Below, piece by piece: positions 7,086-15,537 of a stretch of DNA of 64,000 nucleotides. Numbering within the stretch: the first letter of the stretch is position 1; every line of letters begins with the position of its first letter. Under the pieces are notes generated by a model. The model was not told where the DNA came from. It did no database searches and saw only the letters and a program-made list of their open reading frames with translations. Origin of the DNA: an uncultured delta proteobacterium (GTDB lineage Bacteria; Desulfobacterota; Syntrophia; Syntrophales; UBA8958); assembly GCA_903885795.1 (NCBI GenBank), contig CAISJV010000038.1, positions 37,066 to 101,065 of the forward strand. The letters run 5' to 3'. The position numbers were made by a program, and so were the translations under genes.

Positions 7086-8849
7086 ATGTTGATAATAAGA
7101 AATTATGCGATGATATTCGCCCTGTCCTTGCTATCGGCCCTGATGATTGTTTCGTCTGCCCTGGGCGCCGAAAAGACGGCGCCCGCCTCGGATGCGAAAG
7201 GCCCCCTGAAGACCGAGGCCACCTACGACGACCCCCTGGGCCGCAACACCCCTCATGGTACCGTCCTGGGCTTCCTAAAGGCAATGCAGCGGGATGACTA
7301 CGAACGGGCCGTCGATTATCTCGACACGCGGCAGACGGGAAAGCGCGCCCAGCAGCTCGCCCTCCAGTTAAACTACATCCTCAACCAAAGCGTGTCAGCC
7401 GCGGCAGCCAAGCTGAACGCAAAGCCCGAGGGGAACCTCCAGGACAATCTGCCTGTCAACCAGGAGATCGTTGGCGTCATCAAGACGAAGAAGGGGGAAT
7501 ATAAGGTCCTGCTCGAGCGGGTACAGAAGGACAACAACCCCCCGATCTGGCTCTTCTCATCGGAGACGCTGAAATCCGTTCCCCAGATCAGTGAGGAAAT
7601 CGACGTACCCTGGATGGAACAGCATCTGCCGGCCTCTTTGACTGAAACTCAGCTGGCCGGCCAGCCGCTGTACCGCTGGGGACTTCCTTTCGTGGTGTTT
7701 CCCCTGACTTTTTTTGTCGGCTGGCTCTTCACGACTTTGCTCTTTGCTCTGTTGCGCGAGCCGCTTCGCCGACGGCTTGACGAGACGTTACTACAGAAGC
7801 TCGGGCAGTTAAGAAAACCTTTGTTGCTGCTTTTCGCGGCAGCGGCGGTTTATGTTATTTCTCTGGGTTCGTTCTCCCTGCTCGGCAGGTTGTTCTGGAC
7901 GTTTATGGCCTCGACAATAGCCGTCGTCGGGACGATGTGGCTCGTCATCCGCCTGATCGACATCGGTACGGAAGTCATCGAGAGGCGACGGCCCACGGCC
8001 GCAAACGCTGTCATCCGCCTCTCGGCGACGTTACTGAAAGCTCTCGCTGTCGTAACGGGCCTCGTGATAGTTTTCTATTACTTCGCAGGAATCAACCTCA
8101 CGGCGGTGGTGGCCGGTCTCGGCGTCGGCGGCATCGCCGTGGCATTCGCCGCCCAGAAGACGATCGAGAATTTCTTCGGCGGGGTATTTCTGGTCTGGGA
8201 CAAGCCCATCCGGCTGGGAGATTTCTGCAAGGCCGGCGAGCACCAGGGAACTGTTGAGCACATCGGCCTTCGCTCCACCCAGATCCGTACGCTTAACCGC
8301 ACCGTAGTCTCCATCCCCAATGGCCAGCTCTCGTCGATCAGCATCGAAAACTTCACCCTCCGTGACCGGTTCCTCTTCCGGCACACCCTGAACCTGCGCT
8401 GTGAGACCGCGACGGACCAGCTCCGTTTCCTCCTGGCTCAGATTCGTGAGCTTCTCTATCAGCACCCCCGGGTGGATTCCGCAACGGCCCGCATCCGCTT
8501 CGTTGGTTTAGGTCCGTCGTCCCTCGATGTGGAGATCTTCGCCCATGTCCTGGAAATCTCACAGGAGTCGTTCCTTGCCGTCCAGGAGGATCTCCTGTTG
8601 CGGATCATGGACCTCGTCGAGTCAAGCGGCAGCGGCTTTGCCTTCCCCTCGCAGATTCTTTACATGTCCAAAGACGAAGGGCTGGATGAGAGCAGAGGCG
8701 CCGAGGCAGCCGAGGCCGTGCGCCGCTGGAGGGACGAGGGCGAACTGCCCTTCCCCGATCACTCGCCCGCAAGGGTTTCACAGCTCAACTGCACGTTGGA
8801 GTACCCGCCAGGGGGCTCGGTCCTGAGTGGCAATAAGGACCACCCATAG
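7086..8849 (+). CDS. MscS-family mechanosensitive ion channel with long N-terminal domain
   Basis: 587 residues. A signal peptide (about 1-28) is followed by a periplasmic domain of about 170 residues, then several membrane helices (about 195-345) and the conserved MscS pore helix and beta domain (GLGVGGIAVAFAAQKTIEN, WDKPIRLGDFC, VEHIGLRSTQIRTLNRT, SIPNGQLSS). The C-terminal alpha/beta vestibule follows, with a short charged tail. MscS channels open under membrane tension to release solutes during osmotic downshock. The N-terminal domain is longer than in E. coli MscS (286 residues). The stop is 34 bases before the next gene on the same strand, so readthrough is possible. Confidence 0.9.
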   Translation: MLIIRNYAMIFALSLLSALMIVSSALGAEKTAPASDAKGPLKTEATYDDPLGRNTPHGTVLGFLKAMQRDDYERAVDYLDTRQTGKRAQQLALQLNYILNQSVSAAAAKLNAKPEGNLQDNLPVNQEIVGVIKTKKGEYKVLLERVQKDNNPPIWLFSSETLKSVPQISEEIDVPWMEQHLPASLTETQLAGQPLYRWGLPFVVFPLTFFVGWLFTTLLFALLREPLRRRLDETLLQKLGQLRKPLLLLFAAAAVYVISLGSFSLLGRLFWTFMASTIAVVGTMWLVIRLIDIGTEVIERRRPTAANAVIRLSATLLKALAVVTGLVIVFYYFAGINLTAVVAGLGVGGIAVAFAAQKTIENFFGGVFLVWDKPIRLGDFCKAGEHQGTVEHIGLRSTQIRTLNRTVVSIPNGQLSSISIENFTLRDRFLFRHTLNLRCETATDQLRFLLAQIRELLYQHPRVDSATARIRFVGLGPSSLDVEIFAHVLEISQESFLAVQEDLLLRIMDLVESSGSGFAFPSQILYMSKDEGLDESRGAEAAEAVRRWRDEGELPFPDHSPARVSQLNCTLEYPPGGSVLSGNKDHP

Positions 8850-8883
8850 TGATATTCACTTTTAGCATGGAGGTACGAAAAAG

Positions 8884-10872
8884 ATGGAAAATGCTGCACA
8901 CCCAATGCTTGCCCTTCAGGCAGCCATTAAACAGCGGAAGGGCAAGATCGTCTCCTCCGAGGAGGCAGTCCGCGTCATCCGGAACGGCGATACTATAGCC
9001 GTCAGCGGCTTTCTTGGCGCCGTCTTTGCCGAGGAGATAGCCCGCAAAATCGAGGAATCCTATCTTAAATGTGGAAATCCGCGGGATTTGACCCTCATCT
9101 ATGCCGCGGGAATCGGCGATGGCAAGGAAAAGGGCGTCAATATCCTGGCCCACGAAGGACTTCTGAAAAAGGTCGTCTGCGGTCATGTCGGTCTGGCTCC
9201 GAAGCTTCAGAAGCTCATCCGGGAAAACAAGATCCTAGCCTACAACCTTCCCCAGGGGGTGATCAATCACCTCACCCGGGACATCGCGGCCCACAAACCG
9301 GGAACCCTTTCCTTCGTCGGGTTGGGAACCTTCATCGATCCCCGTCTGGACGGGGGAAAACTCAACGACCGGACCAAAACGGAGGGTGAGGATCATGTCC
9401 AGCTAATAACCGTGGAGGGGAAGGAATGTCTGTTCTACAAGTCCTTTCCCATTAACGTGGCCGTGATCAGGGGGACAACCGCCGATCCCGACGGCAACAT
9501 CACCATGGAAAAGGAGGCCCTGACCTTGGAGACCCTGTCTTTGGCCATGGCCGCCAAGAATTCCGGGGGATTTGTCATCGCCCAGGTGGAACGAATCGCC
9601 GACCGGGGAACCCTCAATGCCCGGCAGGTAAAAATACCAGGAATCTTCGTGGACTGTATCGTCGTAGCCAGGCCGGAGTACCACTGGCAGACCAACATCG
9701 AGGTCTATAATCCGGCCTACAGCAGCGAGATCCGCATCCCTATGCAGTCCATTGCCCCCATGGAGATGAGCGAGCGGAAGATCATCGCCCGGCGCGCCGC
9801 TTTCGAGCTTCGTCCCAACAGCGTCGTGAACCTTGGCATCGGCATGCCCGAGGGGGTCGCTCAGGTAGCCAACGAAGAGAAGATCATCGAATATTTGACT
9901 CTAACCGCCGAGCCAGGCGTGATCGGCGGGATGCCCAACAGCGGTCCCAACTTCGGCACAGGTGTGAATCTGGACGCCCTCATTGATCAGCCATATCAGT
10001 TCGATTTCTACGATGGCGGCGGTCTGGACATGGCTTTTCTCGGCATGGCCCAGGCGGACCGGGAAGGGAACATAAACGTCAGCCGCTACGGCCCCCGCTT
10101 TGTCGGCCCCGGTGGTTTCATCGACATCAGCCAGAATTCTAAAAAAGTAATATTTACGGGAACATTCACGGCCGGCGGGCTTAATGTCGGCATCGAGGAC
10201 GGCAAACTGCGTATCTTCAGCGAGGGAAAGGAACGGAAATTTATCCAGGCTGTAGAGCAGAAAACCTACAGTGGGTCCTACGGGGCGAAGAGCGGCCGCC
10301 CGGTTCTTTATGTAACGGAACGATGCGTCTTTCGCCTCATCGGAGAAGGCCTGGAACTCATCGAAATCGCCCCCGGAATGGACTTGGAAAACGACATCCT
10401 CGCCCTGATGGACTTCAAGCCGGTGATCAGGGAGGAACCTCATCTCATGGATGCCCGGATCTTCCGGCCCGAACCTATGAATCTGAAAGACGATCTCCTT
10501 TCAGTGCCTCTGGAGGAACGCTTTACCTACCACCCGGAAGAGAATATCTTCTTCGTCAATTTCGAGAACTTCTTTGTCCGCTCCCGGGGGGACATCGAAA
10601 AAATCAGAGACACCGTGGAAAAAATCCTCGTCCCCATCGGCAAAAAGGTCTTTACTATCGTCAATTACGACAATTTCAACATCCTACCGGAGCTGGTGGA
10701 CGAATACGCCGATATGGTCAAGTATGTCATGCGCTACTACGAGAAGACTACCCGTTACACGACGAGCACCTTCCTCAGAATGAAGCTGGGCGACGAGTTG
10801 CAGGAACGGGGGGTGGCGCCCCACATCTGTGAAAACAGGGAAGACGCCCGGCGAAAATTACTCGGAGGATGA
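8884..10872 (+). CDS. Acyl-CoA:acetate/3-ketoacid CoA-transferase, alpha-beta fused, with C-terminal extension
   Basis: 662 residues. The alpha-type half (about 20-275) and beta-type half (about 295-525) are in one chain, as in propionate CoA-transferase and YdiF. The catalytic glutamate is in LTAEPGVIGG (Glu343), which forms the glutamyl-CoA thioester. The oxyanion glycine region VSGFLGA is present. About 130 residues beyond the usual 520 (roughly 530-662) form an additional alpha/beta domain (FENFFVRSRGDIEKI, VNYDNFNILPELVDEYADM) of unknown role. An AGGTACGAAAAAG ribosome binding site precedes the ATG. Acid specificity cannot be read; acetate, propionate or 3-oxoacids are all possible. Context suggests short-chain acid or PHA-precursor metabolism. 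Confidence 0.9.
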   Translation: MENAAHPMLALQAAIKQRKGKIVSSEEAVRVIRNGDTIAVSGFLGAVFAEEIARKIEESYLKCGNPRDLTLIYAAGIGDGKEKGVNILAHEGLLKKVVCGHVGLAPKLQKLIRENKILAYNLPQGVINHLTRDIAAHKPGTLSFVGLGTFIDPRLDGGKLNDRTKTEGEDHVQLITVEGKECLFYKSFPINVAVIRGTTADPDGNITMEKEALTLETLSLAMAAKNSGGFVIAQVERIADRGTLNARQVKIPGIFVDCIVVARPEYHWQTNIEVYNPAYSSEIRIPMQSIAPMEMSERKIIARRAAFELRPNSVVNLGIGMPEGVAQVANEEKIIEYLTLTAEPGVIGGMPNSGPNFGTGVNLDALIDQPYQFDFYDGGGLDMAFLGMAQADREGNINVSRYGPRFVGPGGFIDISQNSKKVIFTGTFTAGGLNVGIEDGKLRIFSEGKERKFIQAVEQKTYSGSYGAKSGRPVLYVTERCVFRLIGEGLELIEIAPGMDLENDILALMDFKPVIREEPHLMDARIFRPEPMNLKDDLLSVPLEERFTYHPEENIFFVNFENFFVRSRGDIEKIRDTVEKILVPIGKKVFTIVNYDNFNILPELVDEYADMVKYVMRYYEKTTRYTTSTFLRMKLGDELQERGVAPHICENREDARRKLLGG

Positions 10873-10952
10873 AAATATGACGATGGACAAAGATAACTGA
10901 TGAGGTGGATGGTCCCCGTCTTCTCAGCCCACAAAAAAAATAATATTTCTCC

Positions 10953-10981
10953 TTGAAGGTTGATAAATTTACTGGTATTAA
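10953..10981 (+). promoter_or_regulatory. Candidate promoter before the vWA-OmpA lipoprotein
   Basis: TTGAAG (10953-10958) and TATTAA (10976-10981) with a 17-base spacer. The start codon is 93 bases downstream at 11074. Both hexamers are imperfect, so this is tentative. Confidence 0.35.
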
Positions 10982-11073
10982 AACCCTCAAGGTTAGTTGC
11001 GGAAGGCTGGATGGTAATTGTGAGTAATAATTCAGGAAGTTTGAAACTTTATACTAATAAGGAGGGCGTGTTT

Positions 11074-12216
11074 ATGAGAAGTAGAGGATTACGGATACTA
11101 TTAGCGGTTTTTCTATGTTTGCTGTTTGCCGGTTGTGCGGCAAAAAAGGTGGCCTTTTCACCCGACAGCCTCGACGGGCAATTGAAATCAGGTAAATTAA
11201 TACAGAAGACAGATAATTTTGTCGTCCTCTTTGACAAATCTTCCTCCATGGACGACCCCTATGGCAAATCAACGGAGCTGGGTCTGGCCAGAGAAGTGAC
11301 CAAAAGAATGGTCGAGACGATTCCGGATATCAAGCTGACAGCAGGACTTCGGGATTTCTATAACGATAAGACTACGCTTCTCTACGGGATGACCGCCTTT
11401 GACAAAAAGGCTTTTGTCGACGGCATGTCAACCCTGCAATGGGGCAGCGGTCCGACCCCGATGGAAAAGGCTATTGACGGGGCCGCCATCGATCTCCAGG
11501 GAAAGACGGGTAATTCGGCTGTTATTATTGTCAGCGATTTCGAGAACATACCAGGCGTTGACGACCTGCAGCCTGAAAAGGTCATCCCCGCCGTAGCCAG
11601 GTTAAAGGCGCAGTATGGCGACAGGGTCTGCATCTACACCATCCAGGTAGGCAAGTACCCGAGGGCAAGCGGAATGGTCGACCCCATCATGAAGGAAGCC
11701 AAGTGCGGCGCAAGTGTCAACGCGGACGACTTAGCAAGCCAGGCGGCCATGGATGCTTTTGTGGCAAACATATTCCTCACAACGCCGCCACCCCCCCCGC
11801 CCCCAGCAGCCGCGGCGCCAGCCGAGGTAGTGCAGGTACAGGAAGCAAAAGCTGAAGCAGCGGCAGCAGTAGTTGCTGCGGAACTGGAAAATATCCACTT
11901 TGATTTTGACAAATCCGCGATCAGAACCCCGGACAGAGAAATCCTGAAGCGACATGCCGACTGGCTTATGAAGAATAAGGACTATACTGTTCTTGTAGAA
12001 GGCAATTGCGATGAACGAGGTTCCACGGAGTACAACTTGGCCCTTGGGGAAAGACGGGCCATGGAAACCAAGAAATATCTCGTCGGGCTTGGTATTGATG
12101 AAAAACTGATTAAAACTATCAGCTACGGCGCCGAACGCCCCTTGGATCCGGGACACAACGAAGCAGCCTGGGCCAAGAACCGCCGGGCCCAGTTTGTTCC
12201 GTCGCAGAACAAGTGA
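11074..12216 (+). CDS. vWA-domain lipoprotein with C-terminal OmpA/Pal domain
   Basis: 380 residues from the ATG at 11074, selected because GGAGGG lies seven bases upstream and the resulting signal peptide ends in lipobox LLFAGC; an in-frame upstream extension lacks both. Residues about 45-230 form a von Willebrand A-like domain with a MIDAS-like DKSSSM. A Pro/Ala-rich linker (about 235-265) leads to an OmpA/Pal peptidoglycan-binding domain with IHFDFDKSAIRTPDREIL, GNCDERGSTEYNLALGERRA and KNRRAQF. The protein should be anchored in the outer membrane, bind peptidoglycan and present the vWA domain in the periplasm. Terminated by a strong hairpin downstream. Confidence 0.88.
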   Translation: MRSRGLRILLAVFLCLLFAGCAAKKVAFSPDSLDGQLKSGKLIQKTDNFVVLFDKSSSMDDPYGKSTELGLAREVTKRMVETIPDIKLTAGLRDFYNDKTTLLYGMTAFDKKAFVDGMSTLQWGSGPTPMEKAIDGAAIDLQGKTGNSAVIIVSDFENIPGVDDLQPEKVIPAVARLKAQYGDRVCIYTIQVGKYPRASGMVDPIMKEAKCGASVNADDLASQAAMDAFVANIFLTTPPPPPPPAAAAPAEVVQVQEAKAEAAAAVVAAELENIHFDFDKSAIRTPDREILKRHADWLMKNKDYTVLVEGNCDERGSTEYNLALGERRAMETKKYLVGLGIDEKLIKTISYGAERPLDPGHNEAAWAKNRRAQFVPSQNK

Positions 12217-12246
12217 TTTTGCATCACTGATCCACGTTATTTATCA

Positions 12247-12296
12247 GCCGCCTCTCCAGGTAAAATTGCTGCCGGGAGAGGCGGCTTTGTTTTTTC
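12247..12296 (+). terminator. Rho-independent terminator after the vWA-OmpA gene
   Basis: An 11-bp perfect stem, GCCGCCTCTCC (12247-12257) with GGAGAGGCGGC (12275-12285), is followed at once by TTTGTTTTTTC. It lies 30 bases past the stop codon at 12216. Confidence 0.88.
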
Positions 12297-12434
12297 TCTT
12301 TCCCTTTTTCCATAACAACAATACAGCGTGGGAGGAGGCAGGCAACAGCTGTCTCCTTTTCTGATTTCTGCAAGCGCAACCAGGGGGTCCGGAATTAACC
12401 GGTTCAGATGAGGTAATGATTTCATTTTAATACA

Positions 12435-12884
12435 ATGACTGGGGACTGCATCGTAAAAGTGATTGCCAAGAAGAAAATCGTATTGCTCATGGCTGGAATT
12501 TATTGTGTCGTCGGCTGCATACCTGGGATCATAGTTTCAAAAAAAGATGCGAAGATAGACAGTCCGGCTATTGTCGAGTACAGGCTTGGCACAGATGTAG
12601 AAATGGCTGACTGGGTGGCACTGAGGAAGAAGGTATGTGAAGATATTGACTATGCAACCGAAGGACTTCCCAAGGATGTGAGACAGGACATATTCAAGTA
12701 TTCCTGTGTAGAAAATAACCGACAGGCCCTTGGCGAGACCCTCGGGAAACTTCAAAAGGGACAGATCGACAAGATCTGTTCAAGGCTTTCAGAAAAGGGA
12801 TATATCGCAAAGAGTGACAAGATACCTACCGCCGCGGAGTCTCTTGCCGCGGCGTTGGCCATATTTATCATTATCCTCTTATAA
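12435..12884 (+). CDS. Hypothetical envelope protein
   Basis: 149 residues. There is an N-terminal hydrophobic segment (about residues 14-28) containing CVVGC, possibly a lipobox, and a C-terminal hydrophobic helix (AAALAIFIIILL) that ends the protein. The middle is charged, with three cysteines. I do not recognise a family. The ATG at 12435 has no good ribosome binding site; an internal start nearer the hydrophobic segment is possible. It converges with the Mla-type lipoprotein gene, whose stop is 29 bases away. Coding status is likely but not certain. Confidence 0.5.
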   Translation: MTGDCIVKVIAKKKIVLLMAGIYCVVGCIPGIIVSKKDAKIDSPAIVEYRLGTDVEMADWVALRKKVCEDIDYATEGLPKDVRQDIFKYSCVENNRQALGETLGKLQKGQIDKICSRLSEKGYIAKSDKIPTAAESLAAALAIFIIILL

Positions 12885-12913
12885 ACCCTCCGACAAGTTC
12901 CAACAGACTATTT

Positions 12914-13510
12914 CTATCGAGACTGCGCCGCTGCAGCAATCTCGCGGCTGAGCGTCACCAGGGCCCGGCTCTGGGCCGCCACGAAACTGGCATAGTCGGC
13001 GCCGTTGACAGGTTCGGAGATGTCCGATCGTCTGACTAGGATGGTTTTTGTCCCGTTTTCCTCCAGGATCGCCCAGTTTGCCTTCAGGACCACCTTCCCC
13101 CCTAATACCCCGTCCAGACGGAGAATATCAACAGTGATCTGGCGGTTGATGCTTACCCTGCGTCCCCAGGCATAGGAGACCACCCGTTGCGATGGCAGCA
13201 GCGCAGACAGGTTCTCCGTCATCACCCGGGTGATTTCATCCCGGTAGGAACCGGACCAGCGGTCAAATTCAGCGATTCTAACCTCATTTCCCCCGGAAAG
13301 AGTGACAATCTGGGGGCGATCCAGGCTATCAGGAATAGAGACCGGTCCCATACCTATTATCTCAGTCCTCCCTGCCGCCGCCGGGGAAGCATTATCTGGT
13401 TTGCTGATCCCATTCAAGGCGTAGAACCTTGCTGGTGGCGACGTCGCACACCCAGCCGTGATAAGCGTCAAGACAAATAATAATATCAAACTTTTCCGTC
13501 CTTTTTTCAT
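12914..13510 (-). CDS. PqiC/DUF330-type ABC transport auxiliary lipoprotein
   Basis: 198 residues with a signal peptide ending in lipobox LITAGC. Family landmarks are FYALNG after the lipid anchor, GPVSIPDSLDRPQIV, RIAEFDRWSGSYRDEITRV and the Asp-rich ITVDILRLDG strand. It is the last gene of the Mla-type operon, 12 bases after the MCE gene, with an AGGAGGAAG ribosome binding site. PqiC is an outer-membrane lipoprotein that receives lipid from an MCE tunnel. A paralogue with the same landmarks lies in the pqi operon at 32602-33216. Sure of the family; lipid direction is unknown. Confidence 0.87.
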   Translation of the reverse strand: MKKGRKSLILLFVLTLITAGCATSPPARFYALNGISKPDNASPAAAGRTEIIGMGPVSIPDSLDRPQIVTLSGGNEVRIAEFDRWSGSYRDEITRVMTENLSALLPSQRVVSYAWGRRVSINRQITVDILRLDGVLGGKVVLKANWAILEENGTKTILVRRSDISEPVNGADYASFVAAQSRALVTLSREIAAAAQSR

Positions 13511-13522
13511 GCCTCTTCCTCC

Positions 13523-14524
13523 TTACGGACCCTTCTTTCCCTTCAGGAGCGCCTCGGGATGCCGCTCCAGATAATCGGTCAACACCCGCAGAGACCGGGC
13601 GATATTGGAAAACTCCCGGAGGGTGTCATCCAACTGGAAGGAAACCTCCGTATTCTCTTGGGTAAAACGCTTCAGGGCGTCAAGACTATCGTCCATTTTT
13701 TTCAGCGTCCCCTTCGCCTGATCGAGGGTATCCTTGGCCTTCGCCGCCATTTGACCGGGAACCCCTTCATTCATGGCGAGGGTCTTTTCCGCCTGCCGGA
13801 AGGCGCCCCGGGCCGCCTCGGAGGTTGCCCGCAGATCATTTATGGTCGGGCCAATCTGCTCGTTCATCTTTTTTATAAGCCCCTCGGCCTCTTTAGCCGT
13901 CTTGGCAAGGGACTTGACGCCTTCCTGGGTATCCTTGGAATTGACGAGGCCATCGATGCCTGAAATGATTTTATCCAGTTTCTTCACCATGTCCTTTAGC
14001 GGGAGTTCCTGCAAGGCCTGGGTAAGCTGCTCAAGCTGCGTCGGTATTGTCGGGATCTCCTCATATTGTTTCATGTAATCATGGAGCTCGATGGGCTTAT
14101 CGGGATAAAAATCGAGGGTGATAACCAACAGGCCGGTCACCAGGCTCTGGATATCCAACTGTCCCTTCAGACCCTTTTTTTCCACCAGGTATTTAATGTC
14201 TCCCGTTTCCGCCGCTTCCTTCCTCCCGGTATTGAGATTAATGACCCGACTCGGGTCAAGTTCGATGACCACGGCGCTATGGAGCGCCTCAATCTCGGGT
14301 TTGTAATATAGACGGACGTCGGTGACGGCCCCGACCTTCACACCTTTGAAATACACGGGGGCCCCCGCGTTCAAGCCTCGGACGGATTCATCGAAGTAAA
14401 GGGCATAGAAGTTCTGCTTCGTAAAGAATTGCCCGGAGGAAAAAATGACAATGGCCGCCGTCAGCAAAGCCACCGCCCCGACGACAAAGACGCCGATCAT
14501 TTTCATACTGGCCTGTTTGCTCAT
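13523..14524 (-). CDS. mlaD: MlaD-family MCE protein
   Basis: 333 residues. An N-terminal membrane anchor (about 9-29) precedes one MCE domain (about 37-120, YALYFDESVRGLNAGAPVYFKGVKVGAV), then a long helical region of about 190 residues with heptad-like Leu/Lys pattern. MlaD hexamers bind the MlaFE ABC transporter and carry phospholipids across the periplasm; the long helices may form a tube as in PqiB or LetB-type proteins. The GGGGAG ribosome binding site is seven bases before the ATG. Downstream of the ATPase gene in the operon. Confidence 0.9.
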   Translation of the reverse strand: MSKQASMKMIGVFVVGAVALLTAAIVIFSSGQFFTKQNFYALYFDESVRGLNAGAPVYFKGVKVGAVTDVRLYYKPEIEALHSAVVIELDPSRVINLNTGRKEAAETGDIKYLVEKKGLKGQLDIQSLVTGLLVITLDFYPDKPIELHDYMKQYEEIPTIPTQLEQLTQALQELPLKDMVKKLDKIISGIDGLVNSKDTQEGVKSLAKTAKEAEGLIKKMNEQIGPTINDLRATSEAARGAFRQAEKTLAMNEGVPGQMAAKAKDTLDQAKGTLKKMDDSLDALKRFTQENTEVSFQLDDTLREFSNIARSLRVLTDYLERHPEALLKGKKGP

Positions 14525-14565
14525 GGGTTGCTCCCCTGTCTATGGTCTTTGCTTTACTCTTTGAA

Positions 14566-15363
14566 TCAACACATATTCGACTCAAAGGTCTTCTCGTTAA
14601 ACTCCCCTCCTCGCGTCAGAAAGCTATGGACAACGGGGTTGGTGCACTCCTTCATCAGCAGCTTCGGATCACCGGAGGCAATCATGGTTTTTGCCGTCCC
14701 GTCGAGAAATACGGAATTGTTTCCGATCGAATAAATACTCGCCAGCTCATGGGTTACCACGACGATGGTCGTCCCCAGGCTGTCCCGGATCTGGATGATC
14801 AGATCATCGAGAAGGCGGGAACTTATGGGATCCAATCCTGCCGACGGCTCGTCGAAAAAAAGGATCTCCGGATCCATGGCCATGGCCCGGGCCAGTCCCG
14901 CCCGCTTCATCATGCCCCCGCTGATCTGGGCGGGATAATAGTCCTCGAACCCCTTCAGCCCCACGAGGGCCAGCTTCAGGGAGGCAATCTCGCCGATATC
15001 CTGAGGCGAAAGATCCGTATATTCCTCCAGGGGCAGGGCGATATTTTCTGCCAGGGTCATGGAGCTCCACAGGGCGCCGCTTTGGTAGAGGACGCCGAAG
15101 CCTCGGGTGATTTCATCCCGCTGCCACGGCTCCGCCCGCCAGTAATCAACGCCATTGAAAAATATCGATCCCTTGGCCGGATTATTGAGGCCGATGAGAT
15201 GCTTGAGGAGGGTGCTTTTCCCGCACCCGCTTCCCCCCATGATGACAAAGACGTCGCCGGTGTAAATGGTGAAGTTCAGATCCCGCTGGAGGACGAAATC
15301 ACCAAAGGCCATCGTCAGATCTTCAACTACTATATGTGCCTTTTTGCTACCGTTAGTCGGCAT
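14566..15363 (-). CDS. mlaF: Mla-type ABC transporter ATPase
   Basis: 265 residues from the ATG at 15363; a GTG six codons upstream is also possible, and neither has a good ribosome binding site. Walker A GGSGCGKSTLLKHL, signature SGGMMKRAGLARA and Walker B EILFFDEPSAGLDP are intact, as are the Q-loop and the switch His (VVTHEL). It powers the MlaE permease in moving lipids between the inner membrane and the MCE protein. Positioned between the permease and MCE genes, but separated from the permease gene by a 126-bp interspersed repeat. Confidence 0.9.
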   Translation of the reverse strand: MPTNGSKKAHIVVEDLTMAFGDFVLQRDLNFTIYTGDVFVIMGGSGCGKSTLLKHLIGLNNPAKGSIFFNGVDYWRAEPWQRDEITRGFGVLYQSGALWSSMTLAENIALPLEEYTDLSPQDIGEIASLKLALVGLKGFEDYYPAQISGGMMKRAGLARAMAMDPEILFFDEPSAGLDPISSRLLDDLIIQIRDSLGTTIVVVTHELASIYSIGNNSVFLDGTAKTMIASGDPKLLMKECTNPVVHSFLTRGGEFNEKTFESNMC

Positions 15364-15409
15364 ATATACAGATACACTCACAAATAGTTGTCATAAAATG
15401 ACATTGTCA

Positions 15410-15535
15410 GACGGCGGTGGAAGAAGCCCCAGAGGCGAGACGCGCCTGTCCTGAGGAATGAGGCGAACTTTTCGTACGCCGCAGTGACGAAGGATGGAAC
15501 GCAACAAAGCATATGGGGCTTTTTCCACCGCCGTC
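15410..15535. repeat. 126-bp interspersed repeat with 21-bp terminal inverted repeats, copy A
   Basis: The ends form a 21-bp inverted repeat with one mismatch (15410-15430 and 15515-15535), beginning GACGGCGGTGGAA. The interior shares the order CCTGAGGAATGAGGCG, TACGTCG/TACGCCG and AACGCA with a second element at 53599-53723. It starts two bases past the permease stop codon (15538-15540 on the minus strand). No coding capacity. It resembles a small non-autonomous repeat, or a structured intergenic element inside the operon. Confidence 0.75.
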
Positions 15536-15537
15536 AC

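Noticed and set aside
15410..15535. Insertion sequence or transposase fragment
   Set aside because: 126 bp with terminal inverted repeats but no coding frame and no transposase in the window; kept as a repeat only.
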